Below are positions 42,260-50,093 of a stretch of DNA of 64,000 bases, in pieces. Below the pieces are notes generated by a model. That model made no database searches. It was given only the letters and a program-made list of their open reading frames with translations, and had not been told where the DNA came from. Each line of letters begins with the position of its first letter. Position 1 is the stretch's first letter. Source of the DNA: CAVRCA01 sp965218045 (GTDB lineage: Bacteria > Pseudomonadota > Alphaproteobacteria > Acetobacterales > Acetobacteraceae); assembly GCA_965218045.1 (NCBI GenBank), contig CBDCJX010000012.1:165754-229753 (forward strand), in the 5' to 3' direction. The translations under genes were made by a program, and so were the position numbers.

Positions 42260-43516
42260 ATGCCGTTACCGGCCGATACCGATGCCAGCACGCCGAAATA
42301 CCTGCGCGACAAATACGCCATCGTCGGGGTGGGCGAGACGCCGTACACGCGCGGCTCCGGCCGCACCACTCGCGCGATGGGCAGCGAGGCGGTGCGCAAC
42401 GCGATGAACGATGCCGGCCTCAAGCCGGGCGATGTTGACGGCATGCTCTCCTATCAGGGCGTCGATTCCACCTTCGGGCCGATGATCGCCGGTGACTGCG
42501 CGATCCGGCTCAACTTCTACATGGACGTGTTCGGCGGCGGCTCCTCGACCGAGGCGCTGATCGGCATCGCCATCGGCGTGATCGAGGCCGGGCTTTGCAA
42601 GTGCGTCGCCATCTTCCGCTCGATGAACGGGTTTTCGCAAGTGCGCATCGGCGGCACCGGCGCCCGCTCGGCGGTTCCCGTCTCGGGCGACATGCTGCAT
42701 TCCCGCGCCTATGGCTGGCAGAGCGCCGGGCAGATGTTCGCGCCGACCTTCATGCGCCACATGTACGATTACGGCAGCACGCCCGAGCAGCTCGCGATGG
42801 TGAAGGTGATCCATAGCGAGCACGCCTCGAACAACCCGAAGGCGCTCTACAAGAAGCGGATGACGGTCGAGGACGTGGTGAACTCCCGCATCATCTGCAA
42901 GCCGCTCCATTTGCTCGATTGCTGCGTCGAGACCGACAATGCGACCTGCATCATTGTCACCCGCGCCGAGCACGCACGCGACCTCAAGCACACGCCGGCG
43001 TTGATACGCGGCGTGGTCGGCCGCTGCAACAAGCCGCGCATGGACATGCACTACCAGGCCGGCCCGATCTCCCGCGTCGCTGGCTACTACGCGAAAGATA
43101 TCTTGTGGCCGAACTCGGGCGTTGGACCGGATGATATCGACGCCACCGGCGCCTATGACGCGTTCACCTTTACCACCATGCTGCAGCTTGAGGATTACGG
43201 GTTCTGCAAGAAGGGTGATGGCGGTGATTACGTCAGCAACGGCACCATGCGCCTCGGCAACAAGCGGCCGAACAACACCTCCGGCGGCCATCTCTGCGAG
43301 GCCTACACTCACGGCATGAACATGGTGATCGAGAATGTCCGCCAGTTGCGCCACGACGTGGACGATTCCTGTCCGGTCGGACCGGACGGCAAGCGCCAGC
43401 ACACCTTCGACTACAAGGAGGGCGGCTGCCGCCAGGTGAAGGACGTGGAGGTCACGGCCAATCTCGGTTGGGCGATGCCGGGGACCGGCTCGGCCATGGT
43501 CATGCGACGTGGCTGA
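42260..43516 (+). CDS. Thiolase-fold acyl-CoA protein (SCP-x/lipid-transfer-like)
   Basis: 418 aa non-condensing thiolase-like protein. It reads YAIVGVGETPYTRGSGRTTR, then AGLKPGDVDGMLSYQG, GGGSSTEALIGIAIGVIEAG and DATGAYDAFTFTTMLQLEDY. C-terminal NTSGGHLCEAYTHGMNMVIE matches the NTxGG-L motif of this family. Such proteins act with a DUF35 partner, present next (start 17 nt after the stop), in side-chain or ring beta-oxidation and as acyltransferases or aldolases. ATG 42260 follows GCGGGGGAA. Confidence 0.88.
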   Translation: MPLPADTDASTPKYLRDKYAIVGVGETPYTRGSGRTTRAMGSEAVRNAMNDAGLKPGDVDGMLSYQGVDSTFGPMIAGDCAIRLNFYMDVFGGGSSTEALIGIAIGVIEAGLCKCVAIFRSMNGFSQVRIGGTGARSAVPVSGDMLHSRAYGWQSAGQMFAPTFMRHMYDYGSTPEQLAMVKVIHSEHASNNPKALYKKRMTVEDVVNSRIICKPLHLLDCCVETDNATCIIVTRAEHARDLKHTPALIRGVVGRCNKPRMDMHYQAGPISRVAGYYAKDILWPNSGVGPDDIDATGAYDAFTFTTMLQLEDYGFCKKGDGGDYVSNGTMRLGNKRPNNTSGGHLCEAYTHGMNMVIENVRQLRHDVDDSCPVGPDGKRQHTFDYKEGGCRQVKDVEVTANLGWAMPGTGSAMVMRRG

Positions 43517-43532
43517 GCGGGGGGACAGGACA

Positions 43533-44054
43533 ATGACGATTCGGGCCGACTATCTCGGCATGCCGCTCGACCTCAATGATCTCGAAGTCGAGAACCTCGA
43601 ATACTTCAAGCATTGCGCCGAGCACGATTTCCATTTGCAGCAATGCGAGGATTGCAACCTGCTGCGCTACCCGCCCACCACCGGCTGCCCGTGGTGCGCT
43701 TCGCCGCGCGCGCGCTGGACGCAGGTGGAGGGCAAGGGGGCGGTGCATTCCTATGGTGAGGTGCATCACGCAATCCAGCCCGCGTTCAAGCAGCACACGC
43801 CCTACATGATCCTGCTGGTCGATCTCGACACGCAGAAGGGCGAACCCTCGGCGGACGAGGCGATCCGCGTCGCCGGCAATCTCGCCAATCCGGACGGGAC
43901 ACTGGCGCCGCCGGAGATGGTCAGGCAGGTCGGCATCGGCAGCCGCTTGCGGATGGTTTTTTCCGACGTGGCCCCCGGCCTGTCGCTGCCGCAATGGACG
44001 ATAGACGAGACGGCAACGCAGCCGGCGGATGTCTGGCGGTATTCGCAGGAGTAG
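43533..44054 (+). CDS. DUF35 OB-fold / zinc-ribbon acyl-CoA-associated protein
   Basis: 173 aa. N-terminal zinc ribbon with CEDCNLLRYPPTTGCPWC (two CxxC pairs), then an OB-fold from VEGKGAVHSYGEVHHA to GSRLRMVFSDV. DUF35 proteins form complexes with SCP2-type thiolases and bind CoA substrates or control their activity. Pairing with the preceding gene is therefore meaningful. ATG 43533 with GGGGGACAGG upstream. Confidence 0.9.
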   Translation: MTIRADYLGMPLDLNDLEVENLEYFKHCAEHDFHLQQCEDCNLLRYPPTTGCPWCASPRARWTQVEGKGAVHSYGEVHHAIQPAFKQHTPYMILLVDLDTQKGEPSADEAIRVAGNLANPDGTLAPPEMVRQVGIGSRLRMVFSDVAPGLSLPQWTIDETATQPADVWRYSQE

Positions 44055-44073
44055 TTTTTACCCCTCCTCCCGG

Positions 44074-44155
44074 CCTCCTCCCGCGAGGGAGGAGGAGAAG
44101 AAGACCCCCTCCCCTTGTGGGCTTGGGCCGCGAAGCGGACCAAGGTTGGGGGAGG
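44074..44155. repeat. Intergenic palindrome cluster
   Basis: First hairpin CCTCCTCCC-GCGA-GGGAGGAGG at 44074-44095. Then a larger imperfect fold: outer CCCTCCCC / GGGGGAGG and inner CTTGG-CCGC-GAA-GCGG-CCAAG. Same C/G-rich type as 7829-7881 though not identical. It sits between the DUF35 gene and the CoA-transferase gene and may attenuate read-through. Confidence 0.65.
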
Positions 44156-44187
44156 CGTAGTGCACACGCCCAACATGGGGATCTCGC

Positions 44188-45324
44188 ATGGCAGGACCGC
44201 TCGACGGAATAAAGGTGATTGAAGTGGGCCAAGCGCTCGCTGGGCCGCTCGCCGGGGTGATCCTCGCCGACATGGGCGCCGACGTGATCAAGATCGAGAA
44301 GCCGGATGGCGGCGATGACGCGCGACTCTGGGGACCGCCGTTCGTCGACGGAGATTCGGTGTTCTTTCACGCCACCAACCGCAACAAGCGGTCGGTAACG
44401 CTCGACATCAAACGCGCCGAAGACGTGGCCGCGCTCAAGCGGCTCGCCGGCGACGTCGACATCCTGATCCAGAACTTGCGCCCCGGCATCGTCGACGATC
44501 TCGGCATCGGTCCCGACGCGATGCTCGCGGTCAATCCGCGGCTGATCTACTGCTCGATCTGGGCGTTCGGCTACCAGGGCCCGCTGCGCCTCGCACCCGG
44601 CTTCGATCCGCTCTTGCAAGCATTTGGCGCGGTGATGACGCTCACCGGCCGTCCGCAGGACCCGCCCACCTTCTGCGCGCCGGCGATCAACGATCGCGCC
44701 ACCGGCATGTGGTGCGTGATCGGCGCGCTCGCGGCGTTGCAGCAGCGCCAGCGCACCGGCAAGGGATGCGTGATCGACACGTCGTTGTTCGAGAGCGCCG
44801 TCGCCTGGGTGGACGGCCCGCTGAATTCCTACCATGTCACCGGCAAGCCGCCGGAGCGGCACGGCACGGCGAGCGCCATCCTGGTGCCGTATCAGACGTT
44901 CGAGACGGCGGACCGACCAATCTGCATCGCCGCCGGCAACGACCGCTTGTTCGTCAAGTTCGCCGCCGCCCTTGGCCATCCGGAGTGGGCGCGGGACGAG
45001 CGCTTCGATAACGGGCGCAAGCGCGCGGCCGACCGCGCCACCTTGGTCGCGCTGATCGAGCCGGTGCTGCTCGGCAATACGCGCGACCATTGGCTACAAG
45101 TAATCGGCGCCGCCGGCGTGCCATGCTCGCCGGTCAACGACATCGCCGAGCTCGCCGTTTCCGAGCAACTCCAGGCGGTCGATCTCATGCGCAGCTTGCC
45201 GGGCAGCGGATTGCAGGTGGTTGGCCTGCCCGTGTCGTTCGACGGGGAGCGACCGCACCCTCAAGGCGACTCGCCCAAGCTTGGCCAGCACAATTCGGAG
45301 CTTCTGGCGAAGTCCGGCGACTGA
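44188..45324 (+). CDS. CaiB/BaiF class III CoA-transferase
   Basis: 378 aa. N-terminal VIEVGQALAGPLAGVILADM and GADVIKIEKPDGGDDARLWG; catalytic Asp in PGFDPLLQAFGAVM. Further, GKGCVIDTSLFESAVAWVD and the small domain with PCSPVNDIAEL. It would activate a carboxylic acid to its CoA thioester using another CoA ester. With the SDR and enoyl-CoA hydratase downstream it suggests a beta-oxidation-like route. Gap of 31 nt to the SDR. Confidence 0.93.
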   Translation: MAGPLDGIKVIEVGQALAGPLAGVILADMGADVIKIEKPDGGDDARLWGPPFVDGDSVFFHATNRNKRSVTLDIKRAEDVAALKRLAGDVDILIQNLRPGIVDDLGIGPDAMLAVNPRLIYCSIWAFGYQGPLRLAPGFDPLLQAFGAVMTLTGRPQDPPTFCAPAINDRATGMWCVIGALAALQQRQRTGKGCVIDTSLFESAVAWVDGPLNSYHVTGKPPERHGTASAILVPYQTFETADRPICIAAGNDRLFVKFAAALGHPEWARDERFDNGRKRAADRATLVALIEPVLLGNTRDHWLQVIGAAGVPCSPVNDIAELAVSEQLQAVDLMRSLPGSGLQVVGLPVSFDGERPHPQGDSPKLGQHNSELLAKSGD

Positions 45325-45355
45325 ACCACCGCGTATCGACGCAAGGAGAGACACG

Positions 45356-46204
45356 ATGGGAAAACTGGACGGCAAGGTGGCGGTGGTCACCGGTGCGAGT
45401 CGCGGGATCGGCCAGGAGATCGCCACCTTGTTCGCCGCCGAAGGTGCCAAGGTGGTGTGCGCCGCCCGCACCCTCAACGAGGGCGACCATCCGCTGGCGG
45501 GCTCGCTCAACGGCACAGTCGGGGCGATCCGCGCCAAGGGCGGTCAAGCAGAGCCGGTCAGCGTCGACATCTCCACCGAACCGGGTTGCCTGTCGCTGAT
45601 CGATCAGGCGCGCGCCGCGTTCGGCCCGATCGACGTGCTGGTGAACAACGCCGCGCTGAACTACTACATCCCGACCGTCGAGTATCCCGCCAACCGCTGG
45701 CTCCGCGCCTTTGCTGTGAACGTGCACGCGCCGTTCATCCTGTCGAAAGCGGCGCTGCCCGACATGATCGCCAAGCGGCAGGGTGCGATCGTCAACATCA
45801 GCTCGGGTGCGGCGATCGGCCCGGGACGCGGACCGTACGAGGATCAGACGGCGCGCGGCGGCGTGCTGTACGGCGCGACCAAGGCGGCGCTGGAACGTTT
45901 CACTCAGGGGCTGGCGCAGGAAGTGGCGCAATATGACGGCATCACGGTCGCGGCCGTGTCGCCCTCGCGCGTGGTGCCCACAGCGGGCACGGTTTTCTTC
46001 AAGTTGGTCAGTGGCCTCGACGATCCGCGCGGCGAAACCCCCGAATACATGGCACGCGCCGCGCTGCTGCTGGCGACCGAGCCGGCGCAGAAGGTCAATG
46101 GCCGCGTCACCTACAGCCAGCAGCTGCTCAATGAATATGGCATGATCCAGGACGCGGCGGGACGCGGCGTCGAGATCACCGGCTCCGGCTACTCGCAGAT
46201 CTGA
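45356..46204 (+). CDS. SDR family oxidoreductase
   Basis: 282 aa. TGASRGIGQEIA, a 25-residue insertion after the second strand (CAARTLNEGDHPLAGSLNGT), NNAALNYYIP instead of NNAG, and the catalytic Tyr/Lys in LYGATKAALERF. The insertion and the C-terminal QQLLNEYGMIQDA resemble SDRs found in steroid/terpenoid breakdown clusters. AAGGAG lies upstream of the ATG. It sits between CoA-transferase and enoyl-CoA hydratase, so a hydroxyacyl-CoA-type substrate is plausible. Confidence 0.9.
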   Translation: MGKLDGKVAVVTGASRGIGQEIATLFAAEGAKVVCAARTLNEGDHPLAGSLNGTVGAIRAKGGQAEPVSVDISTEPGCLSLIDQARAAFGPIDVLVNNAALNYYIPTVEYPANRWLRAFAVNVHAPFILSKAALPDMIAKRQGAIVNISSGAAIGPGRGPYEDQTARGGVLYGATKAALERFTQGLAQEVAQYDGITVAAVSPSRVVPTAGTVFFKLVSGLDDPRGETPEYMARAALLLATEPAQKVNGRVTYSQQLLNEYGMIQDAAGRGVEITGSGYSQI

Positions 46205-46236
46205 TTTCCTTCCGTTACCGACAAAGGACCCGTGCC

Positions 46237-47034
46237 ATGAAGAACGGCAAGATCGAGCTGGAGGTGGCGGACGGGATCGCGACCATGACTCTCGCCGATC
46301 CGCAGGTGCTCAATGCGTTCGGCGCCAAGCTGCGCGCCGACATGAGCGAGGCGCTGAATCAAGTGGAAGCCGGCGACGCGCGTTGTCTGCTGATCACCGG
46401 TGCGGGCCGTGGCTTCTGCTCCGGTGCCAACCTCGCCGATCCCGACGGCAAGCCGCGTGATCGCGCGGCGGAGGCGCGTGGCGAGATGCAGAGCGACCTG
46501 GTCGCGTGGTACAACCCGACCTTCATCCGGCTGCGCGCGCTGCGCATGCCAATCGTCGCCGCGATCAACGGCGTGGCGGCGGGCGCGGGCATGAGCCTCG
46601 CCTTGTCCGCCGACATCAAGCTCGCCGCGCGCTCGGCGTATTTCCTGCAAGCGTTCGCCCGCATCGGCCTGGTGCCGGATTGCGGCTCATCCTACGTGTT
46701 GCAGCGCATGATCGGCATGACGCGCGCAATGGAGCTGGCGCTGCTCGCCGAGCGGCTGCCGGCGGAGACCGCGCTCGAGTGGGGACTGATCAACCGCGTG
46801 GTCGATGACGAGCGGCTGATGGAAGAGGCACGCGCGATGGCGCGTCGGCTGGCGGACGGGCCGCGCTCGCTCGGCCTGATCCGCCGGCTGATGTGGGATG
46901 GTCTCGAACACGACTATGCCGCCCAGCTCGCGCACGAGGCCAAGCTGCAGACCGAGGCCGGCATGAGCCAGGACTACGCCGAAGGCGTGGCCGCGTTTCG
47001 CGCCAAGCGCCCGGCCCGCTTCACTGGGCGCTGA
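46237..47034 (+). CDS. Enoyl-CoA hydratase/isomerase
   Basis: 265 aa crotonase-fold protein. Oxyanion-hole region GRGFCSGANLAD and NGVAAGAGMSLALSADIKLA; the active-site helix reads ARIGLVPDCGSSYVLQRMIG with Asp, as in PaaG-type isomerases/hydratases rather than the Glu of classical hydratases. Last gene of the CoA-transferase/SDR set, before the min genes. Confidence 0.92.
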   Translation: MKNGKIELEVADGIATMTLADPQVLNAFGAKLRADMSEALNQVEAGDARCLLITGAGRGFCSGANLADPDGKPRDRAAEARGEMQSDLVAWYNPTFIRLRALRMPIVAAINGVAAGAGMSLALSADIKLAARSAYFLQAFARIGLVPDCGSSYVLQRMIGMTRAMELALLAERLPAETALEWGLINRVVDDERLMEEARAMARRLADGPRSLGLIRRLMWDGLEHDYAAQLAHEAKLQTEAGMSQDYAEGVAAFRAKRPARFTGR

Positions 47035-47098
47035 GCCACCAAAATCCGGCTCGGTCTCGCGATGCGCATTGACTGGCGGACCGGCAGCGGGATAACCC

Positions 47099-47818
47099 GT
47101 GCGCATCGTGACAGAAACCGATAGCGCCCCCAAGCCGCTGCGACTCCGCGGTCGCTCGTTCATCGCCGTGGCGCTCGTGCCCGAGCCGCCGGTGATGGAG
47201 TGGCTTAATCGACTCGACGCGCAGCTTGAACGCGCGCCGTCGTTCTTCAACGGCCGACCGGTGGTGCTCGACCTGTCGGTCGCGCGGCTCAACGAACCGG
47301 GGATCCGGGCGCTGCTGCGCGAGCTGCAAACGCGCTCCATCCAGGTGCTCGGCATCGAAGGCGCCGACGCATCGGTGCAATCGCTTAACGTGCCCGGCTG
47401 GCCGCCGATGCTGAAGGGTGGCCGCGCTGCCGGCGCGATCGACGTGCCGGACGAGCCGGCGGCGGCGCGCGAGGCCGAAGCCGACGAGCCGAGCGCGCTG
47501 GTGCTCAACCACCCAATCCGATCCGGCCAGTCGATCGTGTTCCCGAAGGGCGACGTAACCATCCTCGGCTCGGTCGGCTCGGGTGCCGAGGTGATGGCCG
47601 GCGGCTCCATTCACGTCTACGGCACACTTCGCGGCAGGGCGATCGCGGGAATGCTTGGGAATCCGATGGCACGGATATTCTGCCGTCGCCTGGAAGCTGA
47701 GCTGCTGGCGATCGACGGTCTATACCGGACCGCCGAGGACGTCGGAACGGAGCTTCGCGGGCGTGCGGTGCAGGCTTGGCTGGACGGCGACTCGATCGTT
47801 GTGTCAGCTCTCGACTGA
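47099..47818 (+). CDS. minC: Septum-site inhibitor MinC
   Basis: 239 aa. N-terminal FtsZ-inhibiting domain (LRGRSFIAVALVPEPPVMEW, LDLSVARLNEPGIRALLREL), an Ala/Glu-rich linker and the C-terminal beta-helix domain RSGQSIVFPKGDVTILGSVG, GAEVMAGGSIHVYGTLRGRA that binds MinD. Start GTG 47099; GTG 47108 is also possible. First of minCDE. Confidence 0.96.
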   Translation: MRIVTETDSAPKPLRLRGRSFIAVALVPEPPVMEWLNRLDAQLERAPSFFNGRPVVLDLSVARLNEPGIRALLRELQTRSIQVLGIEGADASVQSLNVPGWPPMLKGGRAAGAIDVPDEPAAAREAEADEPSALVLNHPIRSGQSIVFPKGDVTILGSVGSGAEVMAGGSIHVYGTLRGRAIAGMLGNPMARIFCRRLEAELLAIDGLYRTAEDVGTELRGRAVQAWLDGDSIVVSALD

Positions 47819-47841
47819 CACGCACCAAAAGGGGGACCCGA

Positions 47842-48657
47842 ATGGCCAAGGTGTTGGTCGTGACTTCCGGAAAAGGCGGCGTCGGCAAGACGACCTCCAC
47901 CGCCGCGCTCGGCGCCGCGTTGGCGCAGAGCGGGCAGAGGGTCGTCGTGGTCGACTTCGATGTCGGACTGCGCAATCTCGATCTGGTCATGGGCGCGGAG
48001 CGACGCGTCGTGTTCGATCTGATCAACGTCGTGCAGGGTGACGCCAAGCTTTCGCAGGCGTTGATCCGCGACAAGCGAATCGAGACCCTGTCGCTGCTGC
48101 CGGCCTCGCAGACGCGCGACAAGGACGCGCTGACGGCGGCCGGCGTGACCCGGGTGCTCAGCGAGCTGCGGGAGAAATTCGACTGGATCATCTGCGACAG
48201 CCCGGCCGGGATCGAGAAGGGTGCCACGCTCGCGATGTATCACGCGGACGCCGCGATCGTGGTGACCAACCCGGAAGTCTCATCGGTGCGCGATTCCGAT
48301 CGCATCATCGGCCTGCTCGATTCGAAGACCGAGCAAGCCGAGAAGGGCGAGAAGATGGAGAAGCATCTGCTGCTCACCCGCTACGACCCGGTGCGTGCGG
48401 CGCGCGGCGACATGCTGAAGATCGAGGACGTGCTGGAAATCCTCTCGATCCCGCTGCTCGGCATCATTCCGGAAAGCGGCGAAGTGCTGCGCGCGTCCAA
48501 TCTCGGTTCGCCGGTCACCTTGAGCAACGCGATCAGCGCTCCGGCGCGCGCCTATTTCGACGCGGCGAAGCGACTTTGCGGCGAGAGCCTGCCGATGTCG
48601 GTGCCGGCGGAGAAGCGCGGGTTGATGGGCAAGCTGTTCGGTCGGAGGGTCGCATGA
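47842..48657 (+). CDS. minD: Septum-site ATPase MinD
   Basis: 271 aa ParA-type ATPase. Deviant Walker A SGKGGVGKTT at residues 9-18, VVDFDVGLRNLDLVMGAERR, DSPAGIEKGA. The C-terminal amphipathic membrane helix is GLMGKLFGRRVA. It recruits MinC to the membrane and oscillates with MinE. ATG 47842 after GGGGGACC. Confidence 0.98.
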   Translation: MAKVLVVTSGKGGVGKTTSTAALGAALAQSGQRVVVVDFDVGLRNLDLVMGAERRVVFDLINVVQGDAKLSQALIRDKRIETLSLLPASQTRDKDALTAAGVTRVLSELREKFDWIICDSPAGIEKGATLAMYHADAAIVVTNPEVSSVRDSDRIIGLLDSKTEQAEKGEKMEKHLLLTRYDPVRAARGDMLKIEDVLEILSIPLLGIIPESGEVLRASNLGSPVTLSNAISAPARAYFDAAKRLCGESLPMSVPAEKRGLMGKLFGRRVA

Positions 48658-48926
48658 GCTTGCTCAACTTCATCACGCGGCGCCGCTCGGCCCCGGTCGC
48701 GCGCGAACGGTTGCAGATTTTGCTGTCGCATGAACGCGCCGTCGGCAGCCAGAGCGACATCGTCGCGGTGTTGCACGAGGAGATACTCGCGGTCATCGCC
48801 AGGCACATGTCGATCGAGCGCGACAAGGTGCAGGTCAAGCTCGATCGCGGCAACGCGGTCTCCACCTTGGAGATCGACATCGAGATGCCGGACCTCGCCG
48901 GTGCGGAGGTCGCCGCCCGCGCGTAA
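48654..48926 (+). CDS. minE: MinE topological specificity factor
   Basis: 90 aa. N-terminal membrane/MinD-binding part MSLLNFITRRRSAPVARERL and the topology domain ILAVIARHMSIERDKVQVKL. The start overlaps the minD stop (ATGA). It completes minCDE. Confidence 0.97.
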   Translation: MSLLNFITRRRSAPVARERLQILLSHERAVGSQSDIVAVLHEEILAVIARHMSIERDKVQVKLDRGNAVSTLEIDIEMPDLAGAEVAARA

Positions 48927-48933
48927 GCGGTCG

Positions 48934-48967
48934 GGCCGGCCGGCCTCGCGCGGCGGGCCAGCCGGCC
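48934..48967. terminator. Possible terminator hairpin after minE
   Basis: GGCCGGC (48934-48940) and GCCGGCC (48961-48967) can pair across a 20-nt loop that itself contains repeats of the same motif. It lies between convergent minE and the GlcG-like gene. No T-run. Confidence 0.35.
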
Positions 48968-48970
48968 TGT

Positions 48971-49402
48971 TCAGCCGGGATCGGCGCTCAACTCCGCCGC
49001 CCTGATGCCGGCCAGTGCAGCGGCCTCGTCGTTGTCGGAGGTGTCGCCGGTGACACCGACGGCGCCCAGCAGCGAGCCCGCGTCATCACGCACCAGCACG
49101 CCGCCCGGAACCGGGATCAACGAGCCGCCGACCGCGTGCGTCACAGCCGCGACAAAATGTGGCCGCTCGGTCGCCGCCCGGGCCAGCGCGCGCGATCCCG
49201 TGCCGAGGGAGATCGCGCCGTGCGCCTTGCCGTGCGCGATCTCCGGTCGGCGCAGGCTGGTGCCGTCCTCGGCGCCGAACGCTTTCAGCGCGCCGCGCGA
49301 GTCGAGCACAACCACGGCCAGCGGACTGAATTGCTGCTCGCGCGCGTGCGCCAGCGCGGCGGCGATGATGGTCTGGGCTTTCTCGAGGGTGAGATCGGAC
49401 AT
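48971..49402 (-). CDS. GlcG/HbpS-family (DUF336) protein
   Basis: 143 aa. Pattern LTLEKAQTIIAAALAHAREQ, LAVVVLDSRGALKAF, RPEIAHGKAHGAISLG, PVPGGVLVRDDAGSLLGAVG and SGDTSDNDEAAALAGI (here TGDTSDNDE). GlcG/HbpS proteins are small heme- or cofactor-binding octamers often near glycolate or dehydrogenase genes; their job is mostly undefined. No signal peptide. Downstream of creA on the same strand. Confidence 0.88.
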   Translation of the reverse strand: MSDLTLEKAQTIIAAALAHAREQQFSPLAVVVLDSRGALKAFGAEDGTSLRRPEIAHGKAHGAISLGTGSRALARAATERPHFVAAVTHAVGGSLIPVPGGVLVRDDAGSLLGAVGVTGDTSDNDEAAALAGIRAAELSADPG

Positions 49403-49447
49403 CCGGGTTGTTCCTTGCTGCTGCCAACCAGCAGCGTGACAAGCGGG

Positions 49448-49942
49448 TCAGTGGCCGTCCAGTGCCACCGCGGTGACACTGTTGAAGGCGCTGCCGCCGG
49501 TGCTGAGGCTGTGCGTCGACCAGACCAGATACACCAGCACGTTCTTCTCCTTGTCGAACAGGCGGGAGACGCGAATCTCCTTGAACAGCGGGCTGGCCGA
49601 CGCGCCGAATACCACTTCCTGCTCGGGCAGCTTGCCGGGCGCGCTGACCGGGCCGGTGGCGCGGCATGCGATGGAGAACCGGTTTGGATCGGTGGCGAGG
49701 CCGAACGAGCCCTTCACCCCGCCGGTCTCGGCGCGGGAGACATAGCAGGAGACGCCCGCGACTTTCGGGTCGTCGTAGCGCTCGACCACGACGCGATCGT
49801 TGCGGCCGAGCACGCGAAACGTGGTGTCGACCGAGCCGATGCGGTTCGGCTCGGCGGCGCGCGCCGGGGCGGCCACCGCGGCGCCGAGCAACCCGGCGAG
49901 GGCGAGCGTGCAAGGTGCGACGGCCATGCGAGAAGAGATCAT
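49448..49942 (-). CDS. creA: CreA family protein
   Basis: 164 aa exported protein. Signal peptide to about residue 29 (LAGLLGAAVAAPARA), then IGSVDTTFRVLGRNDRVVVE, GVSCYVSRAETGGVKG and VYLVWSTHSLSTGGSAFNSV, all typical of CreA. Function unresolved. Divergent from the DUF2235 gene across about 150 nt. Confidence 0.92.
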   Translation of the reverse strand: MISSRMAVAPCTLALAGLLGAAVAAPARAAEPNRIGSVDTTFRVLGRNDRVVVERYDDPKVAGVSCYVSRAETGGVKGSFGLATDPNRFSIACRATGPVSAPGKLPEQEVVFGASASPLFKEIRVSRLFDKEKNVLVYLVWSTHSLSTGGSAFNSVTAVALDGH

Positions 49943-50093
49943 TGCTCATACTGTCCAAGGTGATTGGCTCAATTTGGCATGGTCCCGCCCGGTTTGCATG
50001 ACACGCCGGCTACATGATACGGTCTCGTAACTTGCAGGCTGGCTTGGTTGCAGGGGAACGATCATCGCATCCGACGCGCGCGCGGCTCGCAAC